A stretch of 16,255 nucleotides of DNA, taken from assembly GCA_003242605.1 (NCBI GenBank), contig QGUZ01000099.1, forward strand, positions 1 to 16,255, written 5' to 3'. This stretch comes from Actinomycetota bacterium. GTDB lineage: Bacteria > Actinomycetota > Actinomycetes > Streptosporangiales > Streptosporangiaceae. This document shows positions 10,887-16,255 of the stretch, one piece after another; positions within the stretch are counted from its first letter, which is position 1; each line of letters opens with the position of its first letter. The notes beneath the pieces are model-generated. The model made no database searches. It saw nothing but the letters and a program-made list of their open reading frames with translations, and was not told the DNA's origin. The position numbers and the translations under genes were made by a program.

Positions 10887-11519
10887 ATGCCCGACCGCGC
10901 CAAGATCCTGCTCGTCGACGACCGTGAGGAGAACCTGATCGCGCTGGAGGCGATCCTCAGCTCGCTCGACATCATCCCGGTGCGGGCGAGATCCGGCGAG
11001 GAGGCGCTCAAGGCGCTGCTCAACACCGACTTCGCGCTGATCCTGCTCGATGTGCGCATGCCGGGCATGGACGGCTTCGAGACCGCGGCGCACATCAAGC
11101 GGCGGGAGCGCACCCGCAACATCCCGATCATCTTCCTCACCGTGGTGGACAGCGCCCCCGACTTCGCCTTCCGCGGGTACGCCGCGGGCGCGGTCGACTA
11201 CCTCACCAAGCCGTTCGACCCGTGGGTGCTGCGCGCCAAGGTGTCGGTCTTCGTCGAGCTGTACTACATGAACCGGCGGCTCGCCGAGCAGGCCGCGCTG
11301 CTGCGGGAGCGGCTCACCGGCGAGCTGCCCGCCGAGGCCCGCGACCAGGGCGCGGTGCTCGGCGAGCTGTCCCGCAGGCTGTCCTCGGTGGAGGAGGAGC
11401 TGGCCCGGGTGCGCGAGGTCGCCGGCCCGAGCCCGGACCCGGCCCTCGCCACCGCGCTCAACGACCTGAGCAAGCGGGTCGGCGACCTGCGCGCCGGTTT
11501 CGACGCGTTCAGCGGCTGA
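10887..11519 (+). CDS. Response regulator: receiver domain with C-terminal coiled coil
   Basis: The 210-residue protein starts with a complete CheY-like receiver (residues ~5-122): acidic pair Asp11/Asp12, phospho-acceptor Asp55 in LILLDVRMPGMDG, Thr85 and Lys108 in YLTKPFDP. The rest (~123-210) has no DNA-binding domain; it is Leu/Arg/Glu-rich with heptad-like stretches (NRRLAEQAALLRERL and SRRLSSVEEELARVREV) and probably dimerises or docks on a partner. The ATG at 10887 lies 3 bp after the kinase stop and has GGAAGG 10 nt upstream, so translation is probably coupled. The neighbouring kinase, with its own receiver, is the expected phospho-donor or exchange partner. The output is therefore likely protein-protein, possibly toward the nearby phosphatase; that last link is inference. 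Confidence 0.93.
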   Translation: MPDRAKILLVDDREENLIALEAILSSLDIIPVRARSGEEALKALLNTDFALILLDVRMPGMDGFETAAHIKRRERTRNIPIIFLTVVDSAPDFAFRGYAAGAVDYLTKPFDPWVLRAKVSVFVELYYMNRRLAEQAALLRERLTGELPAEARDQGAVLGELSRRLSSVEEELARVREVAGPSPDPALATALNDLSKRVGDLRAGFDAFSG

Positions 11520-11555
11520 CCCGCCCGGCCCAGGTACGGCGGGCGGCCGGCCCGT

Positions 11556-11589
11556 CACCCGGTCCGGCGTGCGGCGCGGGCACCGGGTG
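11556..11589. terminator. Candidate bidirectional terminator between convergent genes
   Basis: Perfect 8-bp arms CACCCGGT (11556-11563) and ACCGGGTG (11582-11589) enclose an 18-nt GC-rich loop. They lie in the 138-bp gap between the convergent response regulator and NYN genes, 37 bp after the regulator stop. There is no T-run. Position supports termination, but in DNA of this composition short inverted repeats are frequent. Confidence 0.3.
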
Positions 11590-11657
11590 GGTGCCGCGGC
11601 GCGGGCCGTGCGGGGACGCGCGGGCGCGGGGCGCGTTCCCGGCGCCCGGGGCGACGG

Positions 11658-13871
11658 CTAGCGGCGGGCGCGTTCCAGCGCGTCCCAGAAGCCGCGGCGC
11701 AGCGACTGCCGGACCTCGTCGTGGAGGAGGAAGTCGATCGGCAGCGACGACCCCTGCAGCAGCCGGGCCTCCAGATCCGAGGGCATGCGCGGCTTACGGG
11801 CGAGCACGGCCTCCAGCCACAGGGCGGGGGCGTCCTTCGCGACCGACTCGCCGAAGTCGTGCCCCTCCTTGTGCGCCGCCTGCACCGCCTCGGCGAGCGT
11901 GGTGATCCCGCCCTGCTGCCCGGAGCCGGTCGCGGGGGCCGGGGCGCCGTGCGGCGAGGTGTTCGTCCCGTGGATCGGCGTCGGCTGCGGGGCGGCGTGG
12001 GCGCCGGTGTAGCCGCCCGAGGTCGCGGCGTGCGACCCGGACGCGGCCGAGGCCGCGTGCGCGCCGCCCCCCGACGGCGTGAGCGGATCGTACGAGCGCG
12101 ACGGGGTGACCGTGGCCGAGGTGGGCACCGGCGCGGGCAGCGCGGGGATCGGGGTCGAGGTGGTGGCCGACGGGGCCGCGTGCGCGCCGCCGTACCCGGA
12201 GTAGGAGCCGGACCCGGCGGGCACCGTGGTCGAGGTGCTCGGCGGGGTCGGCGGCAGGGCGCCACCGGTCGTGGTGGTCCCGCCGGTGGATGCGCCGGTC
12301 GAGGGCGCGCTCGGCTGCCCCTGCTGCGGAATGCCCGTGGCCGGTGTCGTCGTCGCGGCGGTTCCACCCGCGTGGGCGCCGCCCGGCTGGGCGCCGCTGG
12401 ACGGCGTGCCGCTCGGCTGGGCGCCGGACGACGCCGCGGAACCGGATGCGGGCTCCGCGGACGACGACCCGCCGGACGGCGAGCCGGACGCGTCCGAGGC
12501 TGAGCCGCCCGATTCGCCGGTCGCCGGGGACGCGGACGCGTCGGCGCCGGCCTGGCCGGACTGGGCGGCGTCGCCGCCCGCCTGCTGGCCGGTGCTCGCG
12601 TGGCCACCGGAGGGGATGGCCTGCATCGCTCCAGTGGCCGGGAGGCCGCCGGAGGCGGTGCCCGCGTGCGCCCCGCGGCTCGACGGGAGGCCGCCCATCG
12701 TGGGGAGGCTCCCCACCGAGGGCAGGTTCAGCCCGGGGATGGCGCTCCCGGAGCCCGCGTCGCCGCCGGTGGTACGGGCCGCCGCGGCGCCGTTGCTCAG
12801 GTAGCCGCCGGAGCCCTGGCCGGACGCGGCGTGGCCGCCGGTGCCGGAGTCGGCGGAGGAGTCCTGGCCGCCGAGCGCACGGATGGCCGCGGTGGAGGTA
12901 CCGCCGGGGACGGCGTGGCCGCCGTAGGCGCCGTTCTGGCCCGCGGCGTGGGCGCCGCCGGTCCCGGCGCCGGTCGACCCGGCACCGGTCGACACCGCAC
13001 TGGCCGGCTCGGAACCGGTCGACGCAGAACCGGTCGACGCAGAACCAGTCGACACGGAACCGGTCGACACTGCACCGGTCGACCCCGCACCCGCCAGGGA
13101 GCCCGTCGACCCGGCGCCGCTCGACGGGGTGCCGTTCGCCGCGGACGAGCCGGAGCCGGTGCCGCCGCCGAGCGCGTGCGTCCCGCCGCCCTGCTGCGCG
13201 TCCCCGCCGCCGAGCGCGTACCGGTCGGCGGTCACCGAGCCGCTGGACAGGGTGCCGGTGGCGGTGCCGGGAAGGGCGTGCTGGCCGGCCTGGGTGTTGC
13301 CGAGCGCACGCCGCGGGTCGTCGGCGCCGGCCACCAGGTTCACGAACGGGCGCAGGTGGGCGCTGGAGACCTCGATGAGGTCGTCGCACTCCTGGCGCAG
13401 CGCGCGGGAGGCGGACTCGGCGCCGTCGAGGGCGCCGCCCACGACGTTCACCACGCTCACCCGGATGCCGAGGTCCTGGGCGTCGCAGACCACCTGGGTG
13501 AGGTCCTCGTCCCCGCTCACCACGACCGCGTCGCAGATCGCGGAGTTGCGGGCGAGGGTCATCAGGTCCCGGTGGACCTGCGCGTCCACGCCCTCGCGGC
13601 GGCCGGGGCGCTTGCGGGAGAGGCGAAGCTTGAGCCCCGGGATCTCGGCGAGCGCCTCATGCTCGGGGGTGCGCCGGCCCTCGACCGTCGCCTCGTACCA
13701 GTAGCAGCGCAGGATCGGCAGCCCGGTGCGCTCCCGCGCGAAGTTGCTGAGCAGCTGCAGCAGGCCGGTGTAGTCCCAGGTGACCGCTTCTCGATGCCGG
13801 GTACCGTGGACGGCCATCGCGCCATCTGCCAGCAGATAGCCAGCATCCACGAACAGCGCGCAGCGATCCAC
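11658..13871 (-). CDS. NYN-domain (PIN-like) protein with very long low-complexity linker
   Basis: The 737-residue protein starts with an NYN domain (~1-180), a PIN-like nuclease fold expected to act on RNA. Candidate metal-binding acids are Asp9 in FVDAGYLL, Asp96 and Asp102 in GVDAQVHRDLM, and Asp121/Asp123 in SGDEDL. Residues ~190-655 are almost only Gly, Ala, Ser, Thr, Pro and Gln, with recurring GGAHA-type motifs and an STG-x-x pentapeptide run at ~258-302; this part is probably disordered. A conserved-looking helical C-terminus follows at 656-737 (FGESVAKDAPALWLEAVLAR, later LPIDFLLHDEVRQSLRRGFW). The GTG at 13871 has AGGGGAGGG 9 nt upstream. Linkers of such length are unusual, and frame is kept throughout, so it is not simply decayed. 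RNA target and physiological role are unknown. Confidence 0.88.
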   Translation of the reverse strand: MDRCALFVDAGYLLADGAMAVHGTRHREAVTWDYTGLLQLLSNFARERTGLPILRCYWYEATVEGRRTPEHEALAEIPGLKLRLSRKRPGRREGVDAQVHRDLMTLARNSAICDAVVVSGDEDLTQVVCDAQDLGIRVSVVNVVGGALDGAESASRALRQECDDLIEVSSAHLRPFVNLVAGADDPRRALGNTQAGQHALPGTATGTLSSGSVTADRYALGGGDAQQGGGTHALGGGTGSGSSAANGTPSSGAGSTGSLAGAGSTGAVSTGSVSTGSASTGSASTGSEPASAVSTGAGSTGAGTGGAHAAGQNGAYGGHAVPGGTSTAAIRALGGQDSSADSGTGGHAASGQGSGGYLSNGAAAARTTGGDAGSGSAIPGLNLPSVGSLPTMGGLPSSRGAHAGTASGGLPATGAMQAIPSGGHASTGQQAGGDAAQSGQAGADASASPATGESGGSASDASGSPSGGSSSAEPASGSAASSGAQPSGTPSSGAQPGGAHAGGTAATTTPATGIPQQGQPSAPSTGASTGGTTTTGGALPPTPPSTSTTVPAGSGSYSGYGGAHAAPSATTSTPIPALPAPVPTSATVTPSRSYDPLTPSGGGAHAASAASGSHAATSGGYTGAHAAPQPTPIHGTNTSPHGAPAPATGSGQQGGITTLAEAVQAAHKEGHDFGESVAKDAPALWLEAVLARKPRMPSDLEARLLQGSSLPIDFLLHDEVRQSLRRGFWDALERARR
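12970..13089 (-). repeat. 15-bp tandem repeat inside the NYN gene linker
   Basis: The plus-strand word CCGGTCGAC or a close variant recurs at 12970, 12985, 13000 (degenerate), 13015, 13030, 13045 (one change), 13060 and 13075, an exact 15-bp period over eight units. On the coding strand each unit reads Ser-Thr-Gly plus two variable residues. The multiple-of-three length keeps frame, so copy number can change without breaking the protein. Confidence 0.9.
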
Positions 13872-13880
13872 GCGACACCG

Positions 13881-13889
13881 CCCTCCCCT
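13881..13889 (-). promoter_or_regulatory. Ribosome-binding site of the NYN gene
   Basis: On the minus strand AGGGGAGGG ends 9 nt before the GTG at 13871 and supports that start. A TACCCT hexamer at 13912-13907 on the same strand could be the -10 element, but no convincing -35 accompanies it. Confidence 0.65.
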
Positions 13890-13931
13890 CGTGGCCTGGC
13901 TTCCCCAGGGTAATCAAGGACATGATCGTGC

Positions 13932-13971
13932 GAGGGTGAATCCGGCGATTCAGCCCTCTCGCTCGCGAGCG
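13932..13971. promoter_or_regulatory. Two adjacent hairpins upstream of the NYN gene
   Basis: The first is an 11-bp stem, GAGGGTGAATC (13932-13942) with GATTCAGCCCTC (13947-13958), having one bulged G and a CGGC tetraloop. One base later a perfect 12-bp palindrome, CGCTCGCGAGCG (13960-13971), follows. They lie 61-100 bp upstream of the NYN start, between divergent genes. They could be an operator, an RNA structure or a terminator; none can be chosen from sequence. Confidence 0.45.
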
Positions 13972-14298
13972 TCACGCAGACCGTACCAGTGTGTCCCGGT
14001 TTCTCCCTGCTATGGGGAGGCCGGTGGCGATGTGCCGACCACCGGCGCCACGCCCGCGCCGCCGCCGGGTCGATGCGGGAAAGGATGCGCGGCCTTCCCC
14101 GCCCTCCGGAACCTACCGTTCCGCCATACCGACATACCGGGAGATCACCCGAAATACTCAGTTAGTCACCTGATTCAGCTATCCGCCTGACACGCCGTTC
14201 TCCGCCCACCGCCCATGGTGCGCCATCCCCGCCCCGGGATCCGCCCTCGGCCGGTACGGCGCCGCGGCCCGGCTTACCGGTGCGGACGCGGCTGCGTC

Positions 14299-14304
14299 TA
14301 GCCT
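14299..14304 (+). promoter_or_regulatory. Candidate -10 element of leaderless pyrE promoter
   Basis: TAGCCT (TANNNT pattern) ends 8 nt before the ATG at 14313, and there is no Shine-Dalgarno sequence. This places the RNA 5' end at or next to the start codon. A TTACCG lies 19 bp further upstream as a weak -35. Confidence 0.45.
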
Positions 14305-14312
14305 TGGGCACC

Positions 14313-14849
14313 ATGAGCGATCGGGACAGGCTGCTGGCGGAGATCAAGAGCAAGGGCGTGGTGCACGGCAGGGTCGTGCTCAGCTCCGGCCAGGAGGCCG
14401 ACTACTACATCGACCTGCGCCGCATCACGCTCGACGGTACGGCGGCGCCGCTCGTCGGCCGGGTGATGCTCGACCTCACCGCGGATCTCGAGTACGAGGC
14501 GGTGGGCGGCCTGACCCTCGGGGCCGACCCGGTCGCCACGGCGATGCTGCACGCCGCCGCGGCCCGCGGGCGGTCGCTCGACGCGTTCGTGGTGCGCAAG
14601 GCGGGCAAGACGCACGGGCTGCAGCGCCGCATCGAGGGGCCGGACGTGGCCGGGCGGCGGGTGCTCGCGGTCGAGGACACCTCCACCACCGGGACCTCGG
14701 TGCTCACCGCGGTCGAGGCGCTGCGCGAGGCCGGGGCCGAGGTGGTCGGGGTGGCGACGATCGTGGACCGGGGCGCGGGCCCGCGCATCCGCGAGACCGG
14801 CCTGCCGTACCGCACCGCGTTCACGCTCACCGACCTCGGCCTGGCGTGA
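14313..14849 (+). CDS. pyrE: Orotate phosphoribosyltransferase
   Basis: The 178-residue enzyme transfers the phosphoribosyl group of PRPP to orotate to make orotidine 5'-monophosphate in de novo pyrimidine synthesis. The type I PRTase PRPP-binding motif is at residues 118-130 (LAVEDTSTTGTSV, acids Glu121-Asp122). The flexible-loop segment RKAGKTHG spans 95-102, with Arg95, Lys96, Lys99 and His101 as expected for OPRT. The substrate strand SSGQEADYYIDLRR (24-37) also fits. Its length suits the compact actinobacterial form. The ATG at 14313 is preferred over GTG at 14280 because the family N-terminus begins here and a -10-like TAGCCT stands 8 nt upstream, which implies leaderless expression. 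It appears to be a single-gene unit, not part of a pyr operon in this window, and is followed by strong hairpins. Confidence 0.93.
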   Translation: MSDRDRLLAEIKSKGVVHGRVVLSSGQEADYYIDLRRITLDGTAAPLVGRVMLDLTADLEYEAVGGLTLGADPVATAMLHAAAARGRSLDAFVVRKAGKTHGLQRRIEGPDVAGRRVLAVEDTSTTGTSVLTAVEALREAGAEVVGVATIVDRGAGPRIRETGLPYRTAFTLTDLGLA

Positions 14850-14870
14850 CCGATCGCCCCGCCGCTCATC

Positions 14871-14900
14871 GCGGCCGGACGGCCGCGCGCCCGCGGGCGC
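14871..14900 (+). terminator. Tandem hairpins after pyrE, candidate terminator
   Basis: Starting 22 bp after the pyrE stop, GCGGCCG (14871-14877) and CGGCCGC (14880-14886) form a 7-bp stem. A perfect 14-bp palindrome, GCGCCCGCGGGCGC, directly follows at 14887-14900. A further stem with arms CCCGGGGA (14939-14946) and TCCCCGGG (14962-14969) lies downstream. No T-tract is present. Position makes transcription termination likely but unproven. Confidence 0.45.
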
Positions 14901-15449
14901 GACGCCGGCCCACGGGCCCGGCGCGGGCGTGGGGTGCCCCCGGGGAAAAAGGTCTGACCCCTCCCCGGGCCGCCCGCCGTCGACCGCGACGCGCACGCCG
15001 TCCGCGACGTGGCGCACACCTCGATGCGCGGCTCGCAGGGGGCGGCGGTCTCGCCCTCGCGCGGCTCGGCGTCGAGGAGCACGTCGCCCCGGGGGACGCG
15101 GAGGAGGATCAGGCGGGCCGCTCTCCGGGTACTCGGTGACCACGGTGGGCACCGCGTTCGGCCGGCCCGGCGTCCGCGTCCGGCCGGACGGCCTCGCGCC
15201 CTGCGGGCGTCTGCGCGCCCGGGGTGGTGGACGGCTCGCCGTGCGCCCGGCGTCCCGGTCGCCGGAGTCGAGCGCGGCGGTCACCCCGGCGCCGACGGCG
15301 GCGATCCCGCGCGGGGCGCAGACTACCGCGCCCGCGACGAGTGTCCGGGCGACGCCGGTAGGGTCCGCCCTCTGTTGTCCCGCATGTTGAGACGCGCCGT
15401 TGCGCGAGAAATAGGCGGATTAATAGGTGAATTCGATTGATCGCCGCCT

Positions 15450-15492
15450 AAGTGTGGGTTGTCGCCCGCCCAGGGTGACGAAGACCACACTT
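15450..15492. repeat. Inverted repeat AAGTGTGG / CCACACTT
   Basis: Perfect 8-bp arms at 15450-15457 and 15485-15492 are separated by 27 nt. The right arm belongs to ACCACACTTT (15484-15493), a 10-mer identical to 6561-6570 in the operator-like palindrome of the phosphatase promoter. A regulator bound at both places is possible but not shown. Confidence 0.4.
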
Positions 15493-15567
15493 TCCGGCGA
15501 ATTCCACGAGAAATCGCAAGGGCACCCGGCGTGAACGGGCTCCCCCATACCCGACGCCCCAGGGCCA

Positions 15568-15600
15568 CCGGAACCGGCGATTCCGGAATGCCGGTTCCGG
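15568..15600 (-). terminator. Strong nested hairpin downstream of the right-edge gene
   Basis: A perfect 11-bp inverted repeat, CCGGAACCGGC (15568-15578) and GCCGGTTCCGG (15590-15600), encloses an 11-nt loop. Ten of those loop bases, ATTCCGGAAT (15580-15589), are themselves a palindrome. It lies 163 bp past the stop of the minus-strand gene. It could terminate that transcript or act in a regulatory role; there is no T-tract. Confidence 0.5.
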
Positions 15601-15763
15601 AGTGATTTGCACCGGCCGGGAAACGCAGCGTACGGCGATCGCCGCCCGCGCCATCGGGCGCCCCGCCGCCGGTGCCCGCGTCACCGTTCCCTCGTCGCCG
15701 TGCCCTCGTGCCCGCGTTCCGCGACCGCGGGAGCACGGAGACCATGGGCCGGTATGGGCGGGG

Positions 15764-16255
15764 TCAGCGGTCGTGCCCGAGGTCCTGCGAGGGCCGCCAC
15801 GCCTGCCAGTCCGGCTCGGCGGGCCGCTGCCGGCCGGGCGCGCCACCGGCGTACGGGCCGCCGCCGTACGCGGAGTCCTGCTGCGGGGCGCCGTTTCGGT
15901 AGCCGTCCGCGGGGTAGTCGGGTCGCGCGCCGTTCGGGTGCCCCGAACCGCCCGAATAGGCGCCGCCGCCGAACGGGTCGCCCTGGTGACCGCCACCGCG
16001 GTGCACGCCGCCCGGCTGCCATCCGTCCGTGCGCCGGCCGTCCGGCTGCGGACCGCCCGCGTACGGATCGCCCTGGGGGGCACCGCTCCCGTACGTCCCC
16101 CCCGGCCGGGCGTCGCCCGCGCGCGGGTCGCCCGGTTGCGCGCCGCCGTACGGCCCGCCTAGGGTGAACACCTCGGTCGGCTGCGACGGGTCCGCCGCGG
16201 GGGGCGGCGCGGCGGAGCGCTGCCCGCGGATCTGCGCGTTGATGGCCTGCTGGAA
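15764..16255 (-). CDS. C-terminal end of a Gly/Pro-rich protein (partial, runs off right edge)
   Basis: The reading frame is open from the window edge to the TGA at 15764-15766, giving the last 163 residues of a longer protein; its start is outside. The first visible residues, FQQAINAQIRGQ, look like the end of a folded or helical domain. They lead through an Ala/Pro linker into a tail dominated by Gly, Pro, Asp, Gln and Tyr, with recurring QGDP[YF]-x-GG motifs (for example QGDPYAGG and QGDPFGGG) and ending WQAWRPSQDLGHDR. Such tails are common on actinobacterial membrane or signalling proteins and are probably disordered. The family cannot be named from this part. A GTG at 16171 is in frame but need not be a start, because the frame continues upstream without interruption. 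Confidence 0.72.
   Translation of the reverse strand, partial: FQQAINAQIRGQRSAAPPPAADPSQPTEVFTLGGPYGGAQPGDPRAGDARPGGTYGSGAPQGDPYAGGPQPDGRRTDGWQPGGVHRGGGHQGDPFGGGAYSGGSGHPNGARPDYPADGYRNGAPQQDSAYGGGPYAGGAPGRQRPAEPDWQAWRPSQDLGHDR

Larger units (their letters stand above)
13872..14312. other. Divergent intergenic region between NYN gene and pyrE
   Basis: This 441-bp gap contains no recognisable gene. Its left part holds the NYN ribosome-binding site and two adjacent hairpins (13932-13971). The middle is GC-rich and featureless. The part at about 14110-14190 is AT-richer, with a short repeat CATACCGACATACC, and may hold promoter elements. The right end carries the leaderless-type -10 of pyrE. No tRNA cloverleaf was found by eye. 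Confidence 0.5.
14850..15763. other. 0.9-kb region without a recognisable gene
   Basis: Open frames exist on both strands, but all translate to Arg/Pro/Ala/Gly-rich sequence with no domain, and none has a good start site. The region contains the pyrE-side hairpins, an AT-richer patch at about 15384-15450, an inverted pair of AAGTGTGG/CCACACTT (15450-15492), and a strong nested hairpin at 15568-15600. A gap this long is unusual beside such dense genes. It could be a decayed gene, regulatory DNA or an unrecognised RNA; no remnant of a known family was identified. Confidence 0.5.

Noticed and set aside
12970..13089. Regularly spaced repeats that might suggest a CRISPR-like array
   Set aside because: The period is 15 bp, there are no spacers, and the units are in-frame codons of a low-complexity linker; no cas genes are present.
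11794..13389. Alternative minus-strand frame overlapping the NYN gene, rich in Arg and VDRF-like repeats
   Set aside because: Its repeats are the frame-shifted reading of the 15-bp tandem repeat, and the NYN frame has a proper start, domain and conserved end.
15384..15440. Short 18-codon frame (MLRRAVAREIGGLIGEFD) in the AT-richer patch
   Set aside because: There is no ribosome-binding site or promoter, and it is too short to judge; the gene-free region is recorded without it.
14846..15440. Overlapping plus-strand frames just after pyrE
   Set aside because: They have Arg/Pro-rich translations without domains or start signals, and they run through hairpins that probably end the pyrE transcript.
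16169..16171. GTG at 16171 as the start of the right-edge gene
   Set aside because: The frame continues without a stop to the window edge and the upstream residues (FQQAINAQIRGQ) look like real protein, so the gene is treated as partial.

Overview
The window is very GC-rich with strong G/C third-position bias, GTG starts beside ATG, several apparently leaderless promoters and SpoIIE-type phosphatase signalling. This points to a high-GC actinomycete, perhaps of the Streptosporangiales or a related order; the genus cannot be fixed from the sequence. Nothing looks like phage, insertion sequence, plasmid, CRISPR, tRNA or rRNA.

Left part (1-3179): a G/C-homopolymer edge, then two minus-strand genes probably transcribed together: a Nudix hydrolase followed by an NAD(P)-dependent extended SDR epimerase/dehydratase. 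Divergent from them is an RlmA-type 23S rRNA guanine methyltransferase with an intact zinc-binding motif. The gap after it carries a nested set of ATCGGATAC-type repeats.

Middle (3180-11519): an S9 (prolyl-oligopeptidase-like) protein whose nucleophile serine reads as tryptophan while the Asp and His remain. It ends 12 bp from a convergent SpoIIE/PP2C phosphatase with a GAF domain and a degenerate N-terminal ATPase-like region. That phosphatase is divergent from a 1399-residue soluble hybrid histidine kinase (seven HAMP units, GAF, HisKA, HATPase, receiver). A stand-alone response regulator follows 3 bp behind the kinase. Together these form a cytoplasmic phosphorelay and phosphatase module. 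The phosphatase promoter has a palindrome between or overlapping its -35 and -10 elements. No DNA-binding output protein, anti-sigma factor or STAS antagonist is encoded in the window.

Right part (11658-16255): a minus-strand NYN-domain (PIN-like nuclease fold) protein has a roughly 465-residue Gly/Ala/Ser/Thr/Pro linker, including a 15-bp tandem repeat, before a conserved C-terminal segment. Then come a structured intergenic region, an apparently leaderless pyrE (orotate phosphoribosyltransferase), about 0.9 kb without a recognisable gene but with several strong inverted repeats, and the Gly/Pro-rich C-terminal end of a minus-strand protein that runs off the right edge.

Most genes look like ordinary chromosomal core or signalling genes. 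The best targets for a second look are the S9 protein with the Ser-to-Trp change, the phosphatase with the eroded ATPase region and operator-like palindrome, the ATCGGATAC repeat array, and the unexplained structured DNA around pyrE.
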